A stretch of 64,000 nucleotides of DNA from Echiichthys vipera (GCA_963691815.1 OY829650.1:35279077-35343076), one strand, 5' to 3'. Shown: positions 1 through 15,660, counted from the stretch's first letter. Program-made: numbers and translations. The notes: a model not told the origin generated them from the sequence alone.

Positions 1-3000
1 ACAGACGAAAACACCACAAAAACATGACAAAACAACTAAAAACAGACGAAAACACCACTAAAACGTGACAAAATGATTAAAAACAGACAACACCAAATAA
101 ACATGACAAAACGACCAAAAACAGACGCAAAACTCCACAAAAATATCATGAAACGACTTAAAACAGATGAAAACACCACAAAAACGTGATGAAACGACTA
201 AAAACAGACGAAAACACCGCAAAAACATGACAAAACGACTAAAAACGGATGAAAACACCACAAAAACATGACAAAACAACTAAAAACAGATGAAAACACC
301 ACAAAAACATGACAAAACAACTAAAAACACACGAAAACACCAGAAGTATGTGATGAAAAGCCTTGAAAATGACGCAAGACACCACTAAAACGTGACAAAA
401 TGATTAAAAACAGACAACACCACAAAAACATGACAAAACGACTAAAAACAGACGCAAAACACCACAAAAACATGACAAAACGACTTAAAACGAATGAAAA
501 CACTCGAAAAGGTGACAAAAACGACTAAAAACAGATGAAAACACCACAAACACGTGAAAAAACGACTAAAAACAGAGAAAAACACCACAAAATTATGATA
601 GAACAACTAAAAACAGACGAAACACACCACAAAAACGTGATGAAACTACTAAAAACAGACGCAAGACACCACAAAAACGATTTAAAACAGATGAAAACAC
701 CACAAAAACGTGATGAAACGACTTAAAACAGATGAAAACACCACAAAACGTGATGAAACAACGAAAAGCAGACGCAAGACAACACAAAAACGACTAAAAA
801 CAGATGAAAACACCACAGAAACGTGATGAAACGCCTCAAAACATATGTAAACACTATAAAACATGACAAAAAAAAAACTAAAACCAGACGAAAACATCAC
901 AAAAACGTGATGAAATTACTAAAAACAGACGAAAACACCACAAAAACGTGATGAACCGACTTAAAACGGATGAAAACACCACAAAAATTTGACAAAACGA
1001 CTAAAAACAGACGAAAAAACTACAAAAACATGACAAAACAACTAAAAACTGACGCAAAACTCCAGAAAAACATGATGAAATGACTAAAAACAGATGAAAA
1101 CACCACAAAAATGTGACAAAAGCGACAAAAAACGGATGAAAACACCACAAAAACGTGATAAAACAACTATAAACAGACGAAACACAACACAAAAACATGA
1201 TGAAACGACTGAAAACAGACGAAAACACCACAAAAACATGACAAAAAGACTAAAAACGGATGAAAACACCACAAAAACATGTCGAAATGACCCAAAAAAG
1301 ATCAAAACATCACAAAAATATGATAAAACAACTAAAAACAGACGAAAACACCACAAAAACGTGATGAAACGACTAAAGACAGACGCAAGACACCACAAAT
1401 ACAAATTAAAAACTGATTAAAATACCACTAAAACGTGATGAACCGACTTAAAACAAATGAAAACACCACAAAAACGTGATGAAACAACTAAAATCAGATG
1501 TAAACACCAAAAAAACCTGACAAAACGATTAAAAACAGACCAAGACTCCAAAAAAATATGACAAAACGACTAAACTTAGACGCAAAACTCCACAAAAACA
1601 TTATGAAACGACTTAAAACAGATGAAAACACCACAAAAACGTGATGAAACGACTTAAAACAAATGAAAACACCACAAAAACGTGATAAAACAACTAAAAC
1701 AGATGAAAACACCACAAAAACGTGATGAAACAACTAAAAACAGACGCAAGACACTACAAAAACGATTAAAAAAAGATGAAAACACCACAGAAACGTGATG
1801 AAACGCCTCAAAACAGATGAAAACATCACAAGCAGGTGATGAAATTACTAAAAACAGACAAAAACACCACAAAAACGTGATGAACCGACTTAAAACAGAT
1901 GAAAACACCACAAAAATGTGACAAAAAGACTAAAAACAGATGAAAACACCACAAAAACGTGAAAAAACGACTAAAACAGAGAAAAACACCACAAAAATAT
2001 GATAAAACAACTAAAAAAAGATGAAAACACCACAGAAACGTGATGAAACGCCTCAAAACAGATGAAAACACTAAAAAACATGACAAAAAAACAACTAAAA
2101 ACAGACGAAAACATCACAAGCACGTGATGAAATTACTAAAAACAGACAAAAACACCACAAAAACGCGATGAACCGACTTAAAACAGATGAAAACATCACA
2201 AAAATGTGACAAAAAGACTAAAAACGGATGAAAACACCACAAAAACGTGAAAAAACGACTAAAACAGAGAAAAACACCACAAAAATATGATAAAACAACT
2301 AAAAACAGACGAAACACACCACAAAAACGTGATGAAACGACTAAAAACAGACGCAAGACCCCACAAAAACGACTAAAAACAGACGAAACACCACAAAAAC
2401 ATGACAAAACAACTAAAAACAGATGAAAACACCACAAAAACATGACACAACAACTAAAAACACACGAAAACACCACAAGTATGTGATGAAAAGCCTTGAA
2501 AATGACGCAAGACACCACTAAAACGTGACAAAATGATTAAAAACAGACAACACCACAAAAACATGACAAAACGACTAAAAACAGACGCAAAACACCACAA
2601 AAACATGACAAAACGACTAAAAACGGATGAAAACACTCGAAAAGGTGACAAAAACGACTAAAAACAGACGCAAGACACCACAAAAACGACTAAAAACAAA
2701 TAAAAACACCACAAAAACGTGATGAAATGACTTAAAACAGATGAAAACACCCCAAAAACGTGATGAAAAAAATAAAAACAGACGCAAGACACTACAAAAA
2801 CAACTAAAAAAAGATGAAAACACCACAGAAACGTGATGAAACGCCTCAAAACAGATGAAAACACTAAAAAACATGACAAAAAAAAAACTAAAAACAGACG
2901 AAAACATCACAAAAACGTGATGAAATTACTAAAAACAGACGAAAACAGACGAAAACACCACAAAAACTTTATGAACCGACTTAAAACTGATGAAAACACC

Positions 3001-3970
3001 ACAAAAATGTGACAAAAAGACTAAAAACAGATTAAAACAGCGCAAAAACGTGATGAAACGCCTAACAACAGATGAAAACACAACAAAAACATGACAAAAC
3101 AACTAAAAACAGACGAAAACACCACAAAAACGTGATGAAACGAAAAAAAACACATGAAAACACCACAAATATGTTATGAAACGACTTAAAAATGACGCAA
3201 GACACCACTAAAACGTGACAAAATGATTAAAAACAGATGAAAACACCACAAAAATATGATAAAACAACTAAAAACAGACGAAACACACCACAAAAACATG
3301 ATGAAACGACTAAAAACAGACGCAAGACACCACAAAAACGACTAAAAGCAGATGAAAACACCACAAAACGTGATGAAACAACTTAAAACGGATGAAAACA
3401 CCACAAAAACGTGATGAAACAACTAAAAACAGACGCAAGACACTACAAAAACAACTAAAAACAGACGAAAACATCACAAGAACGTGATGAAATTACTAAA
3501 AACAGACGAAAACACCACAAAAACGTGATGAACCGACTTAAAACAGACGAAAGACACCACAAAAACGTGATGAAATGACTAAAAACAAACGCAAGACACC
3601 ACAAAAACGACTAAAAACAGATGAAAACACCACAAAAACGTGATGAAACAACTAAAAACAGATGCAAAACACCACAAAAACGTAATGAAACGACTAAAAA
3701 CAGATGAAAACACCACAAAAACGTGATAAAACAACTAAAAACAGACGAAACACACCACAAAAAAGTGATGAAACGACCAAAAACAGACGCAAGACACCAC
3801 AAAAATGTGACAAAAAGACTAAAAATGGATGAAAACACAAAAGCATGACAAAACGACAAAAAAAAGATCAAAACACCACAAAAATATGATAAAAAAACTA
3901 AAAACAGACGAAAACACCACAAAAACGTGATTAAACGACTAAAAACAGACGCAAGACACCACAAAAACAA
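1..3970. repeat. Irregular satellite zone
   Basis: Monomers here vary more in order and sequence than further right: extra A runs (around 867-878 and 2878-2887), isolated ATTATG or ATTTGAC variants, and monomers ending in AAGCAGG or AAGCACG (around 1828 and 2118). One longer similarity is visible: the stretch around 290-520 recurs around 2423-2650 at an offset of about 2133 bp, sharing the unusual GTATGTGATGAAAAGCCTTG monomer. No gene or RNA feature is visible. A less homogenised zone is what one expects nearer an array edge, but the window start cuts the array, so this is inference. Confidence 0.7.
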
Positions 3971-6900
3971 CTAAAAACTGATTAAAATACCACTAACACT
4001 CCACAAAAACATTATGAACGTCTAAAAACAGATGAAAACACCACAAAAACGTGATGAAACAACTAAAAACAGATGCAAGACTCAACAAAAACGTGATGAA
4101 AAGACTAAAAACAGATGAAAACACCACAAAAACGTGATAAAACAACTAAAAACAGACGAAACACACCACAAGAACATGACAAAACAACTAAAAACAGACG
4201 AAAACATCACAAAAACGTGATGAAATTACTAAAAACAGACGAAAACACCACAAAAACGTGTTAAACCGACTTAAAACAGATAAAAAACAACACAAAAATT
4301 TGACAAAACGACTAAAAACTGACGAAAACACCACAAGAACATGACAAAACAACTAAAAACAGACGCAAAACTCCAGAAAAACATGATGAAATGACTAAAA
4401 ACAGATGAAAACACCACAAAAACGTGACAAAAACGACTAAAAACGGATAAAAACACCACAAAAACGTGATAAAACAACTATAAACAGACGAAACACACCA
4501 CAAAAACGTGATGAAACGACTAAAAACAAACGCAAGACACCACAAAAACGACTAAAAACAGATGAAAACACCACAAAAACGTGATGAAACAACTAAAAAC
4601 AGATGCAAAACTCAACAAAAACGTGATGAAACGACTAAAAACAGATGAAAACACCACAAAAACGTGATGAAACAACTTAAAACAGATGAAAACACCACAA
4701 AAACGTGATGAAACAACTAAAAACAGACGAAAACATCACAAAAACGTGATGAAATTACTAAAAACAGACGAAAACACCACAAATACGTGTTAAACCGACT
4801 TAAAACAGATAAAAAACAACACAAAAATTTAACAAAACGACTAAAAACTGACGAAAACACCACAAGAACATGACAAAACAACTAAAAACAGACGCAAAAC
4901 TCCAGAAAAACATGATGAAATGACTAAAAACGGATGAAAACACCACAAAAACGTGACAAAAACGACTAAAAACGGATAAAAACACCACAAAAACGTGATA
5001 AAACAACTATAAACAGACGAAACACACCACAAAAACGTGATGAAACGACTAAAAACAAACGCAAGACACCACAAAAACGACTAAAAACAGATGAAAACAC
5101 CACAAAAACGTGATGAAACAACTAAAAACAGATGCAAAACTCAACAAAAACGTGATGAAACGACTAAAAACAGATGAAAACACCACAAAAACGTGATAAA
5201 ACAACTAAAAACAGACGAAACACACCACAAAAACGTGATGAAACGACCAAAAACAGACGCAAGACACCACAAAAATGTGACAAAAAGACTAAAAACAGAT
5301 GCAAACAGCGCAAAAACGTGATGAAACGCCTAACAACAGATGAAAACACAACAAAAACATGACAAAACAACTAAAAACAGACGAAAACACCACAAAAACG
5401 TGATGAAACTAAAAAAAACACACGAAAACACCACAAATATGTGATGAAACGACTTAAAAATGACGCAAGACACCACTAAAACGTGACAAAATTATTAAAA
5501 TCAGACAACACCAAAAAAACGTGATGACAAAACACCTAAAAACAGGCGCAAAACTCCACAAAAACATTATGAAACGACTAAAAACGGATGAAAACACCAC
5601 AAAAACATGACGAAATGACCAAAAAAAGATCAAAATATCACAAAAATATGATAAAACAACTAAAAACAGACAAAAACGTGATGAAACGACTAAAGACAAA
5701 TGAAAACACCACAAAAACGTGATGAAACATCTAAAATCAGATGTAAACACCAAAAAAACCTGACAAAACGACTAAAAACAGACCAAGACTCCAAAAAAAT
5801 ACGACAAAATGGCTAAAAACAGACGCAAAACTCCACAAAAACATTATGAAACGACTTAAAACAGATGAAAACACCACAAAAAAGTGATGAAACGACTTAA
5901 AACAAATGAAAACACCACAAAAACGTGACAAAACGACAAAAAAAAGATCAAAACACTACAAAAATATGATAAAAAAACTAAAAACAGACGAAAACACCAC
6001 AAAAACGTGATTAAACGACTAAAAATAGACGCAAGACACCACAAAAACAACTAAAAACTGATTAAAATACCACTAACACTCCACAAAAACATTATGAACG
6101 TCTAAAAACAGATGAAAACACCACAAAAACGTGATGAAACAACTAAAAACAGATGCAAGACTCAACAAAAACGTGATGAAAAGACTAAAAACAGATGAAA
6201 ACACCACAAAAACGTGATAAAACAACTAAAAACAGACGAAACACACCACAAGAACATGACAAAACAACTAAAAACAGACGAAAACATCACAAAAACGTGA
6301 TGAAATTACTAAAAACAGACGAAAACAACACAAAAACGTGTTAAACCGACTTAAAACAGATAAAAAAAGACACAAAAATTTGACAAAACGACTAAAAACT
6401 GACGAAAACACCACAAGAACATGACAAAACAACTAAAAACAGACGCAAAACTCCAGAAAAACATGATGAAATGACTAAAAACAGATGAAAACACCACAAA
6501 AACGTGACAAAACCGACTAAAAACGGATAAAAACACCACAAAAACGTGATAAAACAACTATAAACAGACGAAACACACCACAAAAACGTGATTAAACGAC
6601 TAAAAATAGACGCAAGACACCACAAAAACAACTAAAAACTGATTAAAATACCACTAACACTCCACAAAAACATTATGAACGTCTAAAAACAGATGAAAAC
6701 ACCACAAAAACGTGATGAAACAACTAAAAACAGATGCAAGACTCAACAAAAACGTGATGAAAAGACTAAAAACAGATGAAAACACCACAAAAACGTGATA
6801 AAACAACTAAAAACAGACGAAACACACCACAAGAACATGACAAAATAACTAAAAACAGACGAAAACATCACAAAAACGTGATGAAATTACTAAAAACAGA

Positions 6901-7829
6901 CGAAAACACCACAAAAACGTGTTAAACCGACTTAAAACAGATAAAAAACAACACAAAAATTTGACAAAACGACTAAAAACTGACGAAAACACCACAAGAA
7001 CATGACAAAACAACTAAAAACAGACGCAAAACTCCAGAAAAACATGATGAAATGACTAAAAACAGATGAAAACACAACAAAAACGTGACAAAAACGACTA
7101 AAAACGGATAAAAACACCACAAAAACGTGATAAAACAACTATAAACAGACGAAACACACCACAAAAACGTGATGAAACGACTAAAAACAAACGCAAGACA
7201 CCACAAAAACGACTAAAAACAGATGAAAACACCACAAAAACGTGATGAAACAACTAAAAACAGATGCAAAACACAACAAAAACGTGATGAAACGACTAAA
7301 AACAGATGAAAACACCACAAAAACGTGATAAAACAACTAAAAACAGACGAAACACACCACAAAAACGTGATGAAACGACCAAAAACAGACGCAAGACACC
7401 ACAAAAATGTGACAAAAAGACTAAAAACAGATGCAAACAGCGCAAAAACGTGATGAAACGCCTAACAACAGATGAAAACACAACAAAAACATGACAAAAC
7501 AACTAAAAACAGACGAAAACACCACAAAAACGTGATGAAACTAAAAAAAACACACGAAAACACCACAAATATGTGATGAAACGACTTAAAAATGACGCAA
7601 GACACCACTAAAACGTGACAAAATTATTAAAATCAGACAACACCAAAAAAACGTGATGACAAAACGACTAAAAACAGGCGCAAAACTCCACAAAAACATT
7701 ATGAAACGACTAAAAACGGATGAAAACACCACAAAAACATGACGAAATGACCAAAAAATGATCAAAATATCACAAAAATATGATAAAACAACTAAAAACA
7801 GACAAAAACGTGATGAAACGACTAAAGAC
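3971..7829. repeat. About 2.1 kb higher-order repeat, two main copies
   Basis: The block about 4725-5697 recurs at 6857-7829 with an offset of 2132 bp and only scattered changes, for example GACAAAACACCT at 5525 against GACAAAACGACT at 7657. The block starting near 3971 recurs near 6051 (offset 2080) and in part near 6632 (a further 581). Shared rare monomers make the match specific: ATTATGAACGTCT, CCAGAAAAACATGATGAAATG, GCAAACAGCGCAAAAACG and CAGGCGCAAAACTCC. The order of variants, not just the monomer, is therefore duplicated. No gene is seen. Confidence 0.75.
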
Positions 7830-9497
7830 AGAAGCAAGACACCACAAAAAAAACTAAAAACTGATTAAAATACCAAAAACGTGATGAACCGACTTAAAAC
7901 AAATGTAAACACCACAAAAACGTGATGAAACATCTAAAATCAGATGTAAACACCAAAAAAAACGGACAAAACGACTAAAAACAGACCAAGACTCCAAAAA
8001 AATGCGACAAAATGGCTAAAAACAGACGCAAAACTCCACAAAAACATTATGAAACGACTTAAAACAGATGAAAACACCACAAAAACGTGATGAAACAACT
8101 AAAAACAGACGAAAACATCACAAAAACGTGATGAAATTACTAAAAACAGACGAAAACACCACAAAAACGTGTTAAACCGACTTAAAACAGATAAAAAACA
8201 ACACAAAAATTTGACAAAACGACTAAAAACTGACGAAAACACCACAAGAACATGACAAAACAACTAAAAACGACGCAAGACACCACTAAAACGTGACAAA
8301 ATGATTAAAAACAGACAACACCACAAAAACATGACAAAACGACTAAAAACAGACGCAAAACTCCACAAAAACATTATGAAACGACTTAAAACAGATGAAA
8401 CACACCACAAAAACGTGATAAAACGACTAAAAACAAATGCAAGACACCACAAAAACGACTAAAAACAGATGAAAACACCACAAAAACGTGATGAAACAAC
8501 TAAAAACAGATGCAAGACTCAACAAAAACGTGATGAAACGACTAAAAACAGATGAAAACACCACAAAAACGTGATAAAACAACTAAAAACAGACGAAACA
8601 CACCACAAAAACGTGATGAAACTACCAAAAACAGATGCAAGACACCACAAAAATGTGAAAAAACGACTAAAAACGGATGAAAACACCACAAAAACGTGAC
8701 AAAACGACAAAAAAAAGATCAAAACACCACAAAAATATGATAAAACAACTAAAAACAGACGAAACGCACCACAAAAACATGATGAAACGACTAAAAACAG
8801 ACACAAGACACCACAAAAACAACTAAAAACTGATTAAAATACCACTAAAATGTGATGAACCGACTTAAAACAAATGAAAACACCACAAAAACGTGATGAA
8901 ACAACTAAAAACAGACGGAAAGCTCAACAAAAACTTGACAAAACGACTAAAAACAGACGCAAAACTCCACAAAATCGTGATGAAACGACTAAAAACAGAT
9001 GAAAACACCACAAAAACTTGATAAAACAACTAAAAAAAAGACGAAACACACCACAAAAACGTGATGAAACGACTAAAATCAGATGTAAACACCAAAAAAA
9101 CTGGCAAAACTACTAAAAACCGACCAAGACTCCACAAATACATGACAAAACGACTAAAAACAGACGCAACACTCCACAAAAACATTATGAAACGACTAAA
9201 AACAGATGAAAACACCACAAAAACGTGATGAAACGACTAAAAACAAACGCAAGACACCACAAAAACGACTAAAAGCAGATGAAAACACCACAAAAACGGG
9301 ATGAAACAACTTAAAACAGATGAATACACCACAAAAACGTGAAAAAAGACTAAAAACAGATGAAAACACCACAAAAACGTAATGAAACAACTAAAAACAG
9401 ACGCAAGACACGACAAAAACGACTAAAAACAGATGAAAATACCACAAAAACGTGATGAAACGCCTCAAAACAGATGAAAACACTAAAAAACATGAGA
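7140..9497. repeat. Duplicated satellite block A, copy 1 (partner 13220-15577)
   Basis: This ~2.36 kb block matches 13220-15577 at a constant offset of 6080 bp. The match covers many rare monomers in the same order, including GTGATGACAAAACGACT, CAAAATGGCTAAAAAC, GGAAAGCTCAACAAAAACTTG and AAAAAACTGGCAAAAC. Differences are few: ACGACT at 7179 against ACAACT at 13259, and AAAAAAAAGACG near 9030 against AAAAAACAGACG near 15110. The match stops at about 9497/15577, where the left copy continues AAAACAACT and the right copy AAAAAAAGAACT. The near-identity points to a recent copying event. Confidence 0.8.
8090..8867. repeat. Duplicated satellite block C (extra copy at 12445-13222)
   Basis: This ~0.78 kb part of block A occurs a third time at 12445-13222 (offset 4355), besides its place in the second block A copy (around 14170-14947). 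It begins in an AACTAAAAACAGACGAAAAC monomer and ends in TGAACCGACTTAAAACA, after which the copies differ (AATG at 8868, GACG at 13223). The 12445-13222 copy joins block B directly to the second block A copy, so it looks like the join left by an exchange between misaligned repeats. Confidence 0.75.
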
Positions 9498-9789
9498 AAA
9501 CAACTAAAAACAGACGAAAACACCACAAAAACGTGATGAAACGATTAAAAACACACGAATACACCACAAATATGTGATGAAACGACTTATAAATGACGCA
9601 AGACACCACTAAAACGTGACAAAATGATTAAAAACAGACAACACCACAAAAACATGACAAACCGACTTAAAAAAGACGAAAACACCACAAGAACATGACA
9701 AAACAACTAAAAACAGATAAAAACACCACAAAAACGTGATAAAACAACTATAAACAGACGAAACACACCACAAAAACGTGATGAAACGA

Positions 9790-11389
9790 CTAAAAACAAA
9801 CGCAAGACACCACAAAAACGACTAAAAACAGACAAAAACACCACAAAAACGTGTTAAACCGACTTAAAACAGACGAAAACACCACAAGAACATGACAAAA
9901 CAACTAAAAACAGATGCAAAACTCCAGAAAAACATGATGAAATGACTAAAAACAGTTAAAAACACCACAAAAACGTGATAAAACAACTATAAACAGACGA
10001 AACACACCACAAAAACGTGATAAAACGACTAAAAACAAACGCAAGACACCACAAAAACGACTAAAAACAGATGAAAACACCACAGAAAACGTGATGAAAC
10101 GCCTCAAAACAGATGAAAACACTAAAAAACATGAGAAAAAAGAAATAAAAACTGACGAAAACATCAGAAAAACGTGATGAAATTACTAAAAACAGACAAA
10201 AACACCACAAAAACGTGTTGAACCGACTTAAAACAGACGAAAACACCACAAGAACATGACAAAACAACTAAAAACAGATGCAAAACTCCAGAAAAACATG
10301 ATGAAATGACTAAAAACAGATAAAAACACCACAAAAACGTGATAAAACAACTATAAACAGACGAAACACACCACAAAAACGTGATGAAACGACTAAAAAC
10401 AAACGCAAGACACCACAAAAACGACTAAAAACAGATGAAAAACCACAAAAACGTGATGAAACAACTAAAAACAGATGCAAAACACCACAAAAACGTGATG
10501 AAACGACTAAAAACAGATGAAAACACCACAAAAACGTGATAAAACAACTAAAAACAGACGAAACACACCACAAAAACGTGATGAAACGACTAAAAACAAA
10601 CGCAAGACACCACAAAAACGACTAAAAACAGACAAAAACACCACAAAAACGTGTTAAACCGACTTAAAACAGACGAAAACACCACAAGAACATGACAAAA
10701 CAACTAAAAACAGATGCAAAACTCCAGAAAAACATGATGAAATGACTAAAAACAGTTAAAAACACCACAAAAACGTGATAAAACAACTATAAACAGACGA
10801 AACACACCACAAAAACGTGATAAAACGACTAAAAACAAACGCAAGACACCACAAAAACGACTAAAAACAGATGAAAACACCACAGAAAACGTGATGAAAC
10901 GCCTCAAAACAGATGAAAACACTAAAAAACATGAGAAAAAAGAAATAAAAACTGACGAAAACATCAGAAAAACGTGATGAAATTACTAAAAACAGACAAA
11001 AACACCACAAAAACGTGTTGAACCGACTTAAAACAGACGAAAACACCACAAGAACATGACAAAACAACTAAAAACAGATGCAAAACTCCAGAAAAACATG
11101 ATGAAATGACTAAAAACAGATAAAAACACCACAAAAACGTGATAAAACAACTATAAACAGACGAAACACACCACAAAAACGTGATGAAACGACTAAAAAC
11201 AAACGCAAGACACCACAAAAACGACTAAAAACAGATGAAAAACCACAAAAACGTGATGAAACAACTAAAAACAGATGCAAAACACCACAAAAACGTGATG
11301 AAACGACTAAAAACAGATGAAAACACCACAAAAACGTGATAAAACAACTAAAAACAGACGAAACACACCACAAAAACGTGATGAAACGA
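9790..11389. repeat. Tandem pair of an 800-bp higher-order repeat
   Basis: Sequence 9790-10589 is followed by a copy, 10590-11389, at an offset of exactly 800 bp; similarity reaches back to about 9715 with a T/A difference at 9751. Rare shared units include AAACAGTTAAAAACACC (near 9955 and 10755), GAGAAAAAAGAAATAAAAAC (near 10133 and 10933) and CAGATGAAAAACCACA (near 10434 and 11234). I saw no differences between the copies in the parts I compared, so the duplication is recent or is a read/assembly duplication. Confidence 0.8.
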
Positions 11390-12451
11390 CCAAAAACAGA
11401 CGCAAGACACCACAAAAATGTGACAAAACGACTAAAAATGGATGAAAACACCACAAAAGCATGACAAAACGACAAAAAAAAGATCAAAACACCACAAAAA
11501 TATGATAAAAAAACTAAAAACAGACGAAAACACCACAAAAACGTGATTAAATGACTGAAAATAGACGCAAGACACCACAAAAACAACTAAAAACTGATTA
11601 AAATACCACTAGCACTCCACAAAAACATTATGAAACGACTAAAAACAGATGAAAAAACCACAAAAACGTGAAAAAACGACTAAAAACAGATGAAAACACC
11701 ACAAAAACATGACAAAACAACTAAAAACAGACGAAAACACCACAAAAACGTGATGAAACGATTAAAAACACACGAATACACCACAAATATGTGATGAAAC
11801 GACTTATAAATGACGCAAGACACCACTAAAACGTGACAAAATGATTAAAAACAGACAACACCACAAAAACATGACAAACCGACTTAAAAAAGACGAAAAC
11901 ACCACAAGAACATGACAAAACAACTAAAAACAGATAAAAACACCACAAAAACGTGATAAAACAACTATAAACAGACGAAACACACCACAAAAACGTGATG
12001 AAACGACTAAAAACAAACGCAAGACACCACAAAAACGACTAAAAACAGATGAAAACACCACAAAAACGTGATGAAACAACTAAAAACAGATGCAAAACAC
12101 CACAAAAACGTGATGAAACGACTGAAAACAGATGAAAACACCACAAAAACGTGATAAAACAACTAAAAACAGACGAAACACACCACAAAAACGTGATGAA
12201 ACGACCAAAAACAGACGCAAGATACCACAAAAATGTGACAAAACGACTAAAAACGGATGAAAACACCACAAAAACATGACAAAACAACAAAAAAAAGATC
12301 AAAACACCACAAAAATATGGTAAAACAACTAAAAACAGACGAAAACATCACAAAAACGTGATTAAACGACTAAAAATAGACGCAAGACACCACAAAAACA
12401 ACTAAAAACTGATTAAAATACCACTAACACTCCACAAAAACATTATGAAAC
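10655..12451. repeat. Duplicated satellite block B, copy 1 (partner about 15661-17458)
   Basis: The block of ~1.8 kb recurs at 15661-17458, with an offset of 5006 changing to 5007 at a one-base difference in an A run (near 10936/15943). The copied order includes TAGCACTCCACAAAAACATT, CACACGAATACACC, GACTTATAAATGACG and ATATGGTAAAAC monomers. It ends at about 12451/17458, where GAAACAACT faces GAAACGACT and the two sides continue differently. Confidence 0.8.
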
Positions 12452-13219
12452 AACTAAAAACAGACGAAAACATCACAAAAACGTGATGAAATTACTAAAA
12501 ACAGACGAAAACACCACAAAAACGTGTTAAACCGACTTAAAACAGATAAAAAACAACACAAAAATTTGACAAAACGACTAAAAACTGACGAAAACACCAC
12601 AAGAACATGACAAAACAACTAAAAACGACGCAAGACACCACTAAAACGTGACAAAATGATTAAAAACAGACAACACCACAAAAACATGACAAAACGACTA
12701 AAAACAGACGCAAAACTCCACAAAAACATTATGAAACGACTTAAAACAGATGAAACACACCACAAAAACGTGATAAAACGACTAAAAACAAATGCAAGAC
12801 ACCACAAAAACGACTAAAAACAGATGAAAACACCACAAAAACGTGATGAAACAACTAAAAACAGATGCAAGACTCAACAAAAACGTGATGAAACGACTAA
12901 AAACAGATGAAAACACCACAAAAACGTGATAAAACAACTAAAAACAGACGAAACACACCACAAAAACGTGATGAAACTACCAAAAACAGATGCAAGACAC
13001 CACAAAAATGTGAAAAAACGACTAAAAACGGATGAAAACACCACAAAAACGTGACAAAACGACAAAAAAAAGATCAAAACACCACAAAAATATGATAAAA
13101 CAACTAAAAACAGACGAAACGCACCACAAAAACATGATGAAACGACTAAAAACAGACACAAGACACCACAAAAACAACTAAAAACTGATTAAAATACCAC
13201 TAAAATGTGATGAACCGAC

Positions 13220-15577
13220 TTAAAACAGACGAAACACACCACAAAAACGTGATGAAACAACTAAAAACAAACGCAAGACACCACAAAAACGACTAAAAAC
13301 AGATGAAAACACCACAAAAACGTGATGAAACAACTAAAAACAGATGCAAAACACAACAAAAACGTGATGAAACGACTAAAAACAGATGAAAACACCACAA
13401 AAACGTGATAAAACAACTAAAAACAGACGAAACACACCACAAAAACGTGATGAAACGACCAAAAACAGACGCAAGACACCACAAAAATGTGACAAAAAGA
13501 CTAAAAACAGATGCAAACAGCGCAAAAACGTGATGAAACGCCTAACAACAGATGAAAACACAACAAAAACATGACAAAACAACTAAAAACAGACGAAAAC
13601 ACCACAAAAACGTGATGAAACTAAAAAAAACACACGAAAACACCACAAATATGTGATGAAACGACTTAAAAATGACGCAAGACACCACTAAAACGTGACA
13701 AAATTATTAAAATCAGACAACACCAAAAAAACGTGATGACAAAACGACTAAAAACAGGCGCAAAACTCCACAAAAACATTATGAAACGACTAAAAACGGA
13801 TGAAAACACCACAAAAACATGACGAAATGACCAAAAAATGATCAAAATATCACAAAAATATGATAAAACAACTAAAAACAGACAAAAACGTGATGAAACG
13901 ACTAAAGACAGAAGCAAGACACCACAAAAAAAACTAAAAACTGATTAAAATACCAAAAACGTGATGAACCGACTTAAAACAAATGTAAACACCACAAAAA
14001 CGTGATGAAACATCTAAAATCAGATGTAAACACCAAAAAAAACGGACAAAACGACTAAAAACAGACCAAGACTCCAAAAAAATGCGACAAAATGGCTAAA
14101 AACAGACGCAAAACTCCACAAAAACATTATGAAACGACTTAAAACAGATGAAAACACCACAAAAACGTGATGAAACAACTAAAAACAGACGAAAACATCA
14201 CAAAAACGTGATGAAATTACTAAAAACAGACGAAAACACCACAAAAACGTGTTAAACCGACTTAAAACAGATAAAAAACAACACAAAAATTTGACAAAAC
14301 GACTAAAAACTGACGAAAACACCACAAGAACATGACAAAACAACTAAAAACGACGCAAGACACCACTAAAACGTGACAAAATGATTAAAAACAGACAACA
14401 CCACAAAAACATGACAAAACGACTAAAAACAGACGCAAAACTCCACAAAAACATTATGAAACGACTTAAAACAGATGAAACACACCACAAAAACGTGATA
14501 AAACGACTAAAAACAAATGCAAGACACCACAAAAACGACTAAAAACAGATGAAAACACCACAAAAACGTGATGAAACAACTAAAAACAGATGCAAGACTC
14601 AACAAAAACGTGATGAAACGACTAAAAACAGATGAAAACACCACAAAAACGTGATAAAACAACTAAAAACAGACGAAACACACCACAAAAACGTGATGAA
14701 ACTACCAAAAACAGATGCAAGACACCACAAAAATGTGAAAAAACGACTAAAAACGGATGAAAACACCACAAAAACGTGACAAAACGACAAAAAAAAGATC
14801 AAAACACCACAAAAATATGATAAAACAACTAAAAACAGACGAAACGCACCACAAAAACATGATGAAACGACTAAAAACAGACACAAGACACCACAAAAAC
14901 AACTAAAAACTGATTAAAATACCACTAAAATGTGATGAACCGACTTAAAACAAATGAAAACACCACAAAAACGTGATGAAACAACTAAAAACAGACGGAA
15001 AGCTCAACAAAAACTTGACAAAACGACTAAAAACAGACGCAAAACTCCACAAAATCGTGATGAAACGACTAAAAACAGATGAAAACACCACAAAAACTTG
15101 ATAAAACAACTAAAAAACAGACGAAACACACCACAAAAACGTGATGAAACGACTAAAATCAGATGTAAACACCAAAAAAACTGGCAAAACTACTAAAAAC
15201 CGACCAAGACTCCACAAATACATGACAAAACGACTAAAAACAGACGCAACACTCCACAAAAACATTATGAAACGACTAAAAACAGATGAAAACACCACAA
15301 AAACGTGATGAAACGACTAAAAACAAACGCAAGACACCACAAAAACGACTAAAAGCAGATGAAAACACCACAAAAACGGGATGAAACAACTTAAAACAGA
15401 TGAATACACCACAAAAACGTGAAAAAAGACTAAAAACAGATGAAAACACCACAAAAACGTAATGAAACAACTAAAAACAGACGCAAGACACGACAAAAAC
15501 GACTAAAAACAGATGAAAATACCACAAAAACGTGATGAAACGCCTCAAAACAGATGAAAACACTAAAAAACATGAGA
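13220..15577. repeat. Duplicated satellite block A, copy 2
   Basis: This is the second copy of the ~2.36 kb block at 7140-9497 (offset 6080). It is preceded by the extra partial copy C (12445-13222) and followed, after a short different segment, by the second copy of block B. The monomer order is therefore A..B-C-A..B. No gene is visible. Confidence 0.8.
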
Positions 15578-15660
15578 AAAAAAGAACTAAAAACTGACGA
15601 AAACATCACAAAAACGTGATGAAATTACTAAAAACAGACAAAAACACCACAAAAACGTGT

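Noticed and set aside
1094..1420. Plus-strand Lys/Thr/Asn/His-rich frames such as this one (also near 5174, 7306, 29691)
   Set aside because: Same repeat read on the A-rich strand; low-complexity repetition with no domain and no gene context.
11110..11586. Long antisense open frames over the satellite (up to 158 codons, Phe/Val/Cys/Ser-rich, hydrophobic), for example here and at 16117-16593
   Set aside because: They are translations of the 41/42-bp repeat on the T-rich strand, which has one potential stop per monomer (the junction TAG); variable monomer lengths let a frame skip it. They occur everywhere, in overlapping frames, and change with HOR order. No independent codon pattern or conserved domain.
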